Assembly: GCA_959347315.1 (NCBI GenBank)
Contig: OY365810.1
Span: 15,436,404-15,500,403, forward strand
DNA: 64,000 nt
Direction: 5' to 3'
Source of the DNA: Bimastos eiseni
Taxonomy: Eukaryota > Annelida > Clitellata > Crassiclitellata > Lumbricidae
The notes below the pieces were generated by a model. It saw only the letters and a program-made list of their open reading frames with translations. It had not been told where the DNA came from and searched no databases. Shown piece after piece: positions 12,020 to 21,508 of the stretch. Position 1 is the stretch's first letter. Each line of letters begins with the position of its first letter. The position numbers were made by a program, and so were the translations under genes.

Positions 12020-13470
12020 ATGTGGTCAACATTCTTCTCCATGCGCTGATTCTGTACTGGATAGGGTCGACTTTGGCAACACCATCTACGCTGGTCTCTC
12101 TCACCATACCTTATGTTGCTGCTTGCCTTACTATGGTATCCCATAGTTTGCCCACATCCAGTCTTGACCACAAAACTTTCTGGCCCATAGGCAGAGAAAT
12201 TCTGGGCACCTACTGCCTACCACCTAGGCAGAACAGCGATGGGCCTCTTAGACAGAAGTGGGCGTACTCAATAGGAAAAAAATGATAAGTACTGTAATAT
12301 GCAGATGCTTGAAGTCTAAACTGATTGTAGTTAAGTGTCTGTAATATTGTTTTAAAAATGGCACAAATCATAGACTTTGCATAACTGATTATGATATTTT
12401 TCATAAGTTCATTGTGGGCCCATAAAAATAACGGGAAACTGGACATTTGCCCACTCACTCTCTTGGCAGACCTGCCCATATTTTGCCTTCATTTGGACTC
12501 CATACATTGGCTTCCTGTTATCCAGAACATCCAGTTCAAAATTTTAACTCTGGCCTGTCAAGGTATGTCATACATACCTCATGACCTCTTATACCTCTTC
12601 TAGGGCATAACCGAGTAGACAATTTCCACAGAGTACTGAATCCGAGTATTTGGATGAACTATTTGCCGGATCCGGGTATGAACCGAATAGTAACGGCAAA
12701 TCTGGCCAGCGATTACCATCCGCGTGCAAAGCATAGTTAATCTGCCACATGCACAGCTACGGAGAACTATCGATAGTCAATGCAGAGTCTGTAGCAAAAT
12801 CCTTAATACATCGTATCGTCGCATTCTAGGCTATAGCAATATATTTATTATTTAATAATTTCATTTGTGAAAAAAATGTAAAGCCTTGTTATAAAATTTG
12901 AAATATGAAGTCATCAACGACGTCTTTACTCTCCAATGTTAACCGGAAAGTGTGTGGAGCCAATTCAAGAGGGAAAATTACCGATTAGGTTGCCATCTGG
13001 AGAATGCAACAAAAAGAAAATAAAACATATAAATTAACATAATTATTTTAAAGAAAATTCAATGCAATGTTAAATTCTTGTTTAATTAATCAATAACCTA
13101 TAAGTAAGTCCTTTACTTCTAAATTTATTTGATGAAAAACTATTATTTTATCCAAAAAATTATTTTATCCAAAAAAGTGATTTTTAGCTATTTGTGGGTG
13201 TAATATTTGCCGAGGCGAATACTTCCGAATAGTTCAATGTTCGGCCGAAGCGAATGTCCGAGGCGATTTCTGGTTATGCCCTAACCTCTTCACTACCTGG
13301 TCATGACACACTCCCTCCAAGGACCTTGTAGTCTACCACACTGCTAATTCTAGAAGGTTTGCTTATGTTGGTCGCTCTTGTTTTAACCGTACCTTCCACA
13401 GGAAATGTGTCTTGAACTTCTCTTCCCTGTTCCAGATTCTCCTGAGGTCCAGTTTATTTGTTAGCGATAG
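12020..13470 (+). mobile_element. L2/CR1-like LINE fragment interrupted by a hAT element
   Basis: Before the interruption, plus-strand translation shows L2-type reverse-transcriptase thumb motifs. These are a D-F-G-N-T-I-Y-A-G-L segment near 12070-12100 and DSIHWLPVIQNIQFKILTL at about 12499-12555. The LINE text breaks at 12600 and resumes at 13284 after a 683-bp hAT element flanked by an 8-bp duplication. The LINE was therefore in place first. It is decayed, with frameshifts. Confidence 0.65.
12601..13283. mobile_element. Non-autonomous hAT element (family 1, copy A)
   Basis: The element begins TAGGGCATAACC and ends GGTTATGCCCTA, a perfect 12-bp terminal inverted repeat. It is flanked on both sides by the 8-bp duplication ACCTCTTC (12593-12600 and 13284-13291). 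An 8-bp target duplication and TAGGG-type ends are diagnostic of the hAT superfamily. The inside is AT-rich and shows no transposase. The subterminal segments recur in the copy at 62836-63236. Confidence 0.9.
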
Positions 13471-14070
13471 CACTGACTTGAACAGGGAGTGCCTCTGAAT
13501 CATTGAGTTGCACTTTTTTTATAAGGACTGCAGTTACAAAGAGAAACAGTGATCAACACTTTTTAGGTAGAGAAGAAAGACAATATAATATTACATTAAT
13601 TAAGGTCAGCAGTATTTTATTGCCCTCCACAGAAACGAGTTAAAGCCACTTGGAAGCATTGTCAGAAATTACTCTTTTGCATAAATCAGCCAAGATTGTG
13701 CTTAAGATAATTTCTTCTGAGTTTAAGAATAGCAGAGGGTTCTGTGTTCCGTCTTGTAGTCAGTTTACAAGTCTTTAAAGCTATTGATGGGATGGAGGAA
13801 ACTTTTCAGTTAGCAGACGAGTTTATCGAGTTTTCCGATGTGATCAGCTTTCACAATTTACGTGTGTTGTTCATGGTCTACCTTGATAAGGACGACTGGT
13901 ACTCGATCCACACCCGTGGGCATCACAAACGGAAATTGTAAACACACATATTCCCAGTGCAGTTATGGACCTGGATAATTTCAGAGGCTATGAAAAACAA
14001 CGACCAAGACCGGGTAGATAAGTTGAAGTGCCTTGTGAATGAGTTTACTCAATCTGCATACACACACCTT
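13471..14070. other. CSPG4 intron, no gene seen
   Basis: Unique-looking sequence. One 65-codon open frame at 13744-13941 has no splice context or family resemblance that I can recognise. Confidence 0.4.
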
Positions 14071-14072
14071 TC

Positions 14073-14188
14073 GAATAAAGAGCAAGAGAATAAAGAGCAA
14101 GAGAATAAATAGCTAGAGAATAAATAGCTAGAGAATAAATAGCTAGAGAATAAATAGCTAGAGAATAAATAACAAGAGAATGAGTAGC
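14073..14188. repeat. 15-bp minisatellite (GAATAAATAGCTAGA)
   Basis: About seven head-to-tail copies of a 15-bp unit are present. Outer units carry the variant AGAGCAAGA or AACAAGA, and inner units are identical. The Ser-Ser-Tyr-Leu-Phe repeat encoded on the minus strand is a by-product of the 15-bp period. Confidence 0.9.
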
Positions 14189-16435
14189 AAGCATATGGGT
14201 TTCTACTGAGGGTCTGATTGCTTGTTGTCACACCAGATTCATTGAAACAAAGTATGGTTATTTTACCAGAATAGCTAAAATACATACATGTGGTCCTTTT
14301 TCAACTATTTGGCTGAAAGGATCAAACTGATGAAAAGGAGAGCAAATTTTAGAATATTATTTTTTAGGATGGGAAAATGACTGCAGGGCAGGCACTATGT
14401 CTTCAGATAATCTCATTATATGAGAGCGACCATAGAAAGCACGAAAAGAGCAGGGCATCGAATACGAGAATGACAATATTTGTCAGATATTATACTGAGC
14501 TGACTGGATTATCGTTGCTGGCTGTCCTCACAACAACAGTCAATGTTTTCGGTTTTACACTCCGCACAATATCTGGACGAATGGCGAGAGTGAGAAAGGT
14601 CAGTGCCGCTTGGTTACGACTCATGGATTGACGATCCAAGCAAAGGAACGTGATTTATGGATGTTTGGCTTCCTGCTGTTTGCACGTTTTGCCTTTCAAA
14701 AGTCCCTTTTTTGTGGGATGCAATTGCCAGGCATCGTGGAGCGTGGTGCAATGCAACAAGAGATGCAGAGGCAGGCAGCAGCAGAAACTGCCATTGTCGA
14801 TCAGAAATCTTTATTGATACAGGAAAGAAATGCAGATAGCAACTGATTGCAGTGAAACCATTGTTTATGTTATTGCCACATGTCAGCATCTTTATTGATA
14901 CAATCAAGAATTATTCTTTTTTCTTTCTCTTTATTTTGCCTTAAAGTTTCTTGTAATTTGTTCATATTCCTGTTCCTGAACTCAAGATAGCATATATATA
15001 AATAATTATAAAATTCTGTGTACGAGATGGGTGGCATCCTGAGCTGACCCAGGTGACCTCGTATTTCATGGTCTGTGAGAAATAGCAGTTGTAATTTCAT
15101 GTCATTTAGTACTGTTCAGATCAAGCCTCTTGCTGATTTATGACCAGTTTGAAGACACTTTGCACGTGGTCACGTAACTAGTGGCACTGTAATTTCACTG
15201 TTGTTCCCATCGTGCCAAAAGACCACTACTTGAGACATTGTATAACGGTATGCAGTTAGAACAGTTTCATTTGGAGAGGACCATTTGTGTGATTGCTTCG
15301 GAAGCAAAACTTTTACTTTTTATTGCCACTTAACATGATGCAGTGATATCATGCTTACCACTTTAACGACTAGAGTATATAATAGCCAATGGGAAACTAA
15401 TGCAGGTCGCCATTAAAGTGTTAACTTTTGTGTCTACATTTTTGTCATTCTACTGTAGGTCGTAGAACTCTTAGAATCTCATTGTTTCAATGAACTTGTA
15501 CTTATCTTTCTGTCTCTTAGGACTGACCTTTTGTATTTGACCTGATTTCGGACTTGTTTTGGTGCGCCGTCGGTTGATGCCCTGTGCATTATTACGGGGG
15601 CGCTATAGAAGTTTATTAGTCGTAGTCATAGTCATTACATTTGATTTTGGAAGAGGGATTGTGGTGAAATTCACTGAGATGTAGCATTGCTGTTTGGTGA
15701 GCGTTGCACCTCTCTCTGCCTGTTCTGGGATGAAATGAAGCAATGTGTATCTCCATTTACAGTTTCAAATAGACTTACTACCAGTGTTTGTCAGGTCCTT
15801 AGGTGTAGAACGGTGGTTTACAAGATGCTATTGTCAAGAATGACTGCCACGAATGTCTGACTTGTTTTGCTCGCTTTCAACCAACTTCTGCATGGAGTAT
15901 CATGCTTACAGTTATACCCACTTGTCAGTGGAATATCAGTTCTGGATTGAAATCAAACCTGTCTGGGCAGGGCTTCAAGTGACCAGCTGTTGTCTGACAA
16001 TGATCATCAGACGACTAGTTCCCGGTGCTTCTGCATTGCCCTCAGCTGACGTTGATATACCTATGCCTAGAATCCATTCGACAGGTCGAGACAGCTGAAG
16101 AGAGAGAGAGAGACAGACAGAGACAGCCAAACAGACAGAGACAGACAGACAAAGACGACCTTCGTCTCTGGTTGGATCTACGGCCCAAGTGTCTTGTAAT
16201 TGCCTCCCAAGACATTAGACCAGCTGCCGCCGACCAGTGGTCGATCCACCTAGGCATCTGCTGCTGTCCTTTCATGTTTCTCCACTGCCGTGTTCATGTC
16301 ATGAGCAACGCTGTGCCATTCATTATCTTACTGCTCTTTTGCCTTTCGTCTTAACCATCTGCTGATAGTTCCTTGCAAAAACTCTAGAGGGGCAATTACA
16401 CTGCACATGATTCGTCATTCAGTCAACGGACACAG
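14189..16435. other. CSPG4 intron, no gene seen
   Basis: Short open frames only, plus a small (AGAC)n tract at about 16095-16155. No exon with recognisable protein family was found. Confidence 0.45.
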
Positions 16436-16438
16436 ACT

Positions 16439-16780
16439 AGTTACTATAGAAGCGTGCTTATTACTTAGATTATACTAGCAGCTGAAAGGACTTGTAGAGT
16501 ATGATGACCCTCATGGTGACCAGTTACTATAGAAGCGTGCTTATTACTTAGATTATACTAGCAGCTGAAAGGACTTGTAGAGTATGATGACCCTCATGGT
16601 GACCAGTTACTATAGAAGCGTGCTTATTACTTAGATTATACTAGCAGCTGAAAGGACTTGTAGAGTATGATGACCCTCATGGTGACCAGTTACTATAGAA
16701 GCGTGCTTATTACTTAGATTATACTAGCAGCTGAAAGGACTTGTAGAGTATGATGACCCTCATGGTGACCAGTTACTACT
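16439..16780. repeat. 83-bp tandem repeat, four identical copies
   Basis: The unit beginning AGTTACTATAGAAGCGTGC recurs at 16439, 16522, 16605 and 16688, with a truncated fifth start at 16771. The period is exactly 83 bp and I see no differences between units except at the outer edges. Perfect identity implies very recent expansion, or an assembly artefact. Confidence 0.95.
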
Positions 16781-16867
16781 TGCTGTGAGCATAAATGTAA
16801 ACTGTTTTCTGTGCCCTTGACCCTACGCATTTGTCATAGTAAAAAAATTTGCTGCTGGTAGTGTTTG

Positions 16868-17400
16868 TATGAGTGTGTGTGTGTGTGTGTGTGTGTGTGC
16901 ACGTGTGCGTGTGTAAAGATACACGTTGCTTTAAATGGTGTGTGTCAGTTTGTAGTGAAAAGTGAAATGAAAGGCATCCAGAAGAGTAGTGCACTACACT
17001 CTGGCGCTCCATCACTGCTTGCTCTCTTCCACAACTACTTGCACTCTGGCAGTGCAGTCCCAAGCCTGGGTAAAGGAGGAGGATAATGCTAGTCATCTTG
17101 TTACCACACATGAAACCACTATTCGTTGAGATACCAGTGTCAGCAATAGATTTTTAAAATTTCTAAAAATTATACAGCACAAAGACCCTATAATACAATA
17201 CAACACAACTGAAATGCGATACCACCCTTCTTCCAACTTTTTTGCTCAAAAGTGCATACATGCCTCGACATGCAACTGCAGTTGTACAGCAGAGTAATTG
17301 TGCGCGAAGGACTTGCTCAAGGTCCCTACACAGTGACTCCTCGGACGAGGGTCGAACTGAGCGTTGCGGGCGCCAACCGTTCTAACCAATCAGCCGCCAA
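16868..17400 (-). mobile_element. Composite SINE, near full length, with (TG)n at its end
   Basis: On the minus strand a tRNA-like head (A box TGGCGGCTGATTGGTTAGAACGG near 17376-17398; B box GTTCGACCC near 17350) leads into the same body seen at 4036. A longer body follows (17060-17310) and recurs at 20905-21131. A (TG)n tract sits at 16872-16914. The shared order of head and body in separate places supports one SINE family. Confidence 0.7.
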
Positions 17401-18950
17401 ATAATATGGCACTAATCAGAGACAACAGTCTTTAGATGATCCTGTGTACAATGTTCTGCACAGAGAAGATCTGTGCATCACGAGCAGCAAGTACAACAGA
17501 AGTCTGGATTTTAGCCAGTGTAGCAATAATATGGATATACGGTCAATCATTAGTTTAATCGTTTACTGTGTAGCTCAATGCCTCGATGTAGTAAGCAAAG
17601 ACCGTTAAAGCAATGCTTAGCAAGTAGGATGTCCAAACTATGTTAGACATGCAGGTCGACAATGCGTATCAAGAAGCAAGAAGCATAAGAAACTATTAAA
17701 ATACTCATTTAAAGGTAAGTATCCAGAATTCTATTGATTCATGGTGGAGGTCTGTGTTATGACTGCAATTGCCCAATTAAGAATGGATCCAGTTGAAGAT
17801 TTAGCTTTGACTAATTGCTTCTCTGTTGTCAGTCAATTATCTAACTCCTGTCTTTATGTCTCCTTAATGTCTTCTCGAAAACCAGTCCACTGTGTACTCA
17901 ATTTTCGTGTCATTTTTATAACCATTGCTATCATTGCCATCTCCATTATAGACCTACTTGTGTTTAGTTCCAGGCTCCGGCAAGAGTCTACCTACCTCTG
18001 CCTGCCTACCTCTCTACTAGTATTTTATGGCTGCAGTGTTAAAAAAGTTATTATTCTTAATGGTTGACTTGACTTATTCTAGTTTTAGAATATCATTCTA
18101 AATAGGTCAGAGGTTTGTCGAACGGAGTGAAATGGCGAAGGTGTGTGTTGTCCACAAGCACAAATGCGTGCAGAGGTTTATTTGCAGCCTGTTCTGTCAA
18201 GACAGTGTCTATCTTGTTTTATTAGAAGATATTTGCTCTGGTGCATTGAGATAGCAGAGATGTTGGTCTCTATTAAATGTGCTGACCATTCTCCATGGAC
18301 CATATTCACATAATTTGATATACATGTATAATATTGCCAAGTCTAATTTTCTCTTCTTTTAGAATAACAGTATAATGCAAGCATACCTATTTGAATGCCA
18401 TGTCCTATAGCTGTATTCATGTATTTACTTTCTTTCTGGTATTGTTGATATTTTGGTTATATTTTCTGTAACATTTTAAATATTATGCTTCACTTAACAA
18501 CTAATTTTGTTCATTTGCCGTTGAAAAATAGTATCATAGTAAATAGTGTGCTATCTATTGTAAACTGTTGCATTTTGACAACAGGTTATTTCAATAAATG
18601 AAACTACAATACAATCATCTTGTAGATGAGTCCACAATAGTGTAGTTGTTTGCATGCTTATGGTCAGTTGAGAGGTTGGGGTAGTGTGGGGTCATATTTC
18701 AGCCAGGGCAGAAATTTTTTTAGAGATTTCTGCTCCATCTGCGCTCATATCCACCCAACGAAAATGAAGTAGCCAACACTTCTTATAATTCTTACCCAGG
18801 GCTGCCTCAGGGCTTGCGTTTAAAGGGACGGACTGCCCTTCTTCATAGTAGGCTGCATTGTGCAGGATGTTTGCAACTCATAGAAAATATAATCCATTTT
18901 ATTTATATTTTATTTAATGTATTCACAGGGCTCAGTGCATGATACGAATG
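17401..18950. other. CSPG4 intron, no gene seen
   Basis: AT-rich sequence with no convincing exon. A 108-codon open frame at 17741-18067 has hydrophobic runs but no recognised family and no usable splice junctions that keep the CSPG4 frame. Confidence 0.45.
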
Positions 18951-18957
18951 AGTGAAG

Positions 18958-19078
18958 GATATATAATATGCCAGGTATATAATATATATATTATGTATAT
19001 TATATATCTGGTATATTTATATATGGTATTTATATATATATTATGTATATTATATACCCGGGGGTATGTTTATATGTA
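18958..19078. repeat. AT-rich inverted/direct repeat
   Basis: Two copies of a TATATATATTATGTATATTA core lie about 60 bp apart. The first is bounded by CCAGG...CTGG arms that make a nearly perfect hairpin, and the second ends in CCCGGGGG. It may extrude as a cruciform. It is probably simple-sequence expansion. Confidence 0.75.
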
Positions 19079-19099
19079 AATATATAGGATCAATTATGT

Positions 19100-19392
19100 G
19101 CATACTAGAAGATATTCATTAATTCATTCATCATGAGGATTCTTATATTATAGCTCTCCTTAAGGAGCGCTCTTGACCCAAACTTGGCCGAAAAGAGCAG
19201 TACTATACATGGTTTTCTTGTGTGAAACACATCTGAAAACCTAAGGCATAATGCTAATGGAAGTCCATTCCATATCATAGGGCCATGAACAGACAGTTTG
19301 TGTAACGGGAACGAGTAGTTCACCGTGAGGGGAAGAGTGGAGACACGACGTCGCTGCACGCCCAGGGTTGAGCAACAGAGCGCCTCCAACAG
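19100..19392 (-). mobile_element. L2/CR1-like LINE 3' end (minus strand)
   Basis: A minus-strand open frame carries FPLHKLSVHGPMIWNGLP, a good match in style to the C-terminal G-P-x-x-W-N-x-L-P motif of L2/CR1 reverse transcriptases. It ends about 90 residues later near a TTCATTAATTCATTCATCA microsatellite. It resembles the copy at 6440-6690 in layout. It is a 5'-truncated dead copy. Confidence 0.65.
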
Positions 19393-19630
19393 GGTTGTAC
19401 CGTGAGAGGTGTTATATGAGTCCGTAAAGAGAATAAATAAAATGCAATTTGGCCAATGTTTGTATTTTTCAATCTGAACATGACATGAGTTTTTTCAGCT
19501 GATCTTGCTGTTTTATAAACTATGATGATGATTGTGATGATTATGGTGACGACGACGATGATAAAGTAAATATGCTGAATGGTGACCTTTGCAAAATCAC
19601 TGACAAGGAGCAGAATTTATTCCACTCCAG

Positions 19631-19822
19631 GTGCTGTCACGCCAATAACAAGAGCCCACCTGTATGCAGCAGACAATGACACTGAACCTGATAGAATTGT
19701 CTACCGCGTTGGCCAAACAATGCATGGCGCCGTCTCCTTGATTGCCGCCTCATCGAGACCTTCAATAAAGAACTTCACTCAAGCCGATATAAACTTCCAA
19801 CAAGTCATTTTCATCCTTCAAG
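19631..19822 (+). CDS. CSPG4: CSPG4-like proteoglycan, small internal exon
   Basis: This 192-bp exon sits between a polypyrimidine-rich acceptor (ATTCCACTCCAG|G) and the donor CAAG|GTGTGT. Its phase 1-1 joins both neighbours without a stop: Gly-Ala-Val-Thr at the left junction and Gln-Asp-Gly at the right. It encodes the first two-thirds of a CSPG repeat, with an AADNDTEPDRIVYRV opening and an NFTQADINFQQVIF segment of the kind seen just before each repeat's terminal H-D motif. The repeat is completed by the next exon. Splicing is predicted from sequence alone. Confidence 0.85.
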
Positions 19823-19949
19823 GTGTGTGCTTGTTTCTTTCTTCTGGTGATTGTTTGCTTTCCATCATAACAGTCAAGGTTACTATTGTTTCCATTTGCT
19901 TATAGTATTGTTTGTATTTTACCCTTTCAATATCTATTATCCATGAGGA

Positions 19950-20040
19950 GAGGTTGCTATTTTGTATTGTATTATAGGGTCTTTGTGCTGTATAATTTTT
20001 AGAAATTAAAAAAAAAATTTTTTTTTAAAATTTGATGCAA
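19950..20040 (+). mobile_element. SINE body fragment, inverted copy
   Basis: The TATTGTATTATAGGGTCTTTGTGCTG segment, followed by a TTTTTAGAAATT stretch, is the reverse complement of part of the body at 17060-17310 and 20905-21131. It is truncated on both sides. Confidence 0.6.
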
Positions 20041-20900
20041 GCTGGCACACCTCATTGACAGAGCATCTGCCCACTTCCTTGTCTTTCATGGTCACACTTT
20101 GCAGCTCTGTTAAAGGCCGCTCTTCTGTCCATCAGCATTTGGTGGAAAGTATGTTGCTCCTAGTACACATCTCCATCTGGTGCTTTCTGAGAGACTGTCT
20201 TTCACTCCTGAAACCAACCTCTTCAGTCTGCTAAGGTTCTTAATGGTTGCCCGGCTTCAATGTGCACTTCTGAACTCTTTTATGGAGGGCATTATCAAAT
20301 AACAGTTGTATGGTATTGTATGATATTGGTGGTAGTCTCCTGTGTTAAGTGACGGCATCAATGAGTCAGTGCTGAAAAGGCTGACAAATAGAAATTGACT
20401 TGGTAGGTTGGTGATGTCATTGCTGCACTTCAGCAAGATTACTTTCTCAAGGACTAAATAACAAGTGCAGCGCTTATCTTGTTGATCCTCCTTAGTGACA
20501 GATAACGCATTTGCCTGGCACTTAGATTGAGTCATCGTGTGTTGGTACCATGATGAATTATTGCCAGTTCATTGCCATCCGTCTAGGTGACCTCAAAGGT
20601 CGTTGTCCAGTTGTTGGATTGCTGTTACCTTCAGTGTATAATCAGCCAAAATATCCTTCAGTTATCGGATTTGAATGACCTTGTGAGCTCTCCTCCGACC
20701 AAGGGCGTCGTTATCTTTACATATCTGGTGAGGTGAAGGATTACAGTTACTACATGTTCAGTAAAACTAACTAAAGAACAAAGCAGTTCATCAGCCAGCA
20801 ACCACCACATACAATACAATAAAATGCAAATACAATGCAATGTGATACAATACAAAATGTAATTAATACAAAACAGTAGAATGCAATACAATGTAAAATA
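20041..20900. other. CSPG4 second intron, no gene seen
   Basis: Holds an ATACA-rich low-complexity stretch at about 20805-20900 and otherwise unassigned sequence. No exon was recognised. Confidence 0.45.
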
Positions 20901-21131
20901 CAAAGGAGGAGGTTAATGCTAATGATCTTGTTACCACACATGAAACCACTCTTCATTGAGACATCAGTGTCAGCGATAGTTTTTAAAATTTCTAAAAATT
21001 ATGCAGCACAAAGACCCTATAATACAATACAATACAATTGAAATGTGATACCGCCCTTCCAATTTTTTGCTCAGAAGTGCATACACACCTAGACATGCAA
21101 CTGCAGTTGTACTGCAGAGTAAGTGTACGCG
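20901..21131 (-). mobile_element. SINE body copy truncated by a minisatellite
   Basis: About 230 bp align by eye with 17065-17300 at high identity, sharing ATCTTGTTACCACACATGAA, AAAATTTCTAAAAATTAT and GACATGCAACTGCAGTTGTA. Where the copy at 17300 continues into the tRNA-like head, this one breaks off into the 15-bp minisatellite at 21132. Confidence 0.75.
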
Positions 21132-21357
21132 AATGCAACGTAATACAATGCAACGTAATACAATGCAACGTAATACAATGCAACGTAATACAATGCAACG
21201 TAATACAATGCAACGTGATACAATGCAACGTGATACAATGCAATTTGATACATTGCAATGTCATACAATGCAACGTGATACAATGCAATGTGATACAATG
21301 CAATGTAATACAATGCAATGTAATACAAAGCAATGTAATACAATGCAATTCAATACT
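21132..21357. repeat. 15-bp minisatellite (AATGCAACGTAATAC)
   Basis: About 15 units are arranged so that variants are ordered along the array. CAACGTAATAC units lie at the left, then CAACGTGATAC, then CAATGTGATAC and CAATGTAATAC at the right. Open frames through it (Met-Gln-Arg-Asn-Thr and similar pentapeptides) are artefacts of the 15-bp period. Confidence 0.92.
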
Positions 21358-21508
21358 ATGCTGTATTTTCAGTGCATATGTTTAACTCTAAATCTAGTGA
21401 CTTTAGTCCTAGTTCATCTGTAGATCAGACACATCCTTCTGCACATAAAACTTGTTCCTGGCTGTTTCTTTCACTTATTTAAATCATCTTAATGTATGTT
21501 TGTTTTAG

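Noticed and set aside
13744..13941. A 65-codon frame as a small exon
   Set aside because: No recognisable domain and no splice sites in the needed phase.
16439..16780. CRISPR-like array
   Set aside because: Direct tandem units without spacers, in an intron of an animal gene.
17741..18067. A 108-codon plus-strand frame with hydrophobic runs as an extra CSPG4 exon
   Set aside because: No CSPG repeat motif, and the exons at 2986 and 19631 already join in phase to complete a repeat.
20992..21423. Open frames of about 118 codons with pentapeptide repeats at 21.1-21.4 kb
   Set aside because: The period of the minisatellite is 15 bp, so every frame that avoids a stop stays open. No splice or family support.
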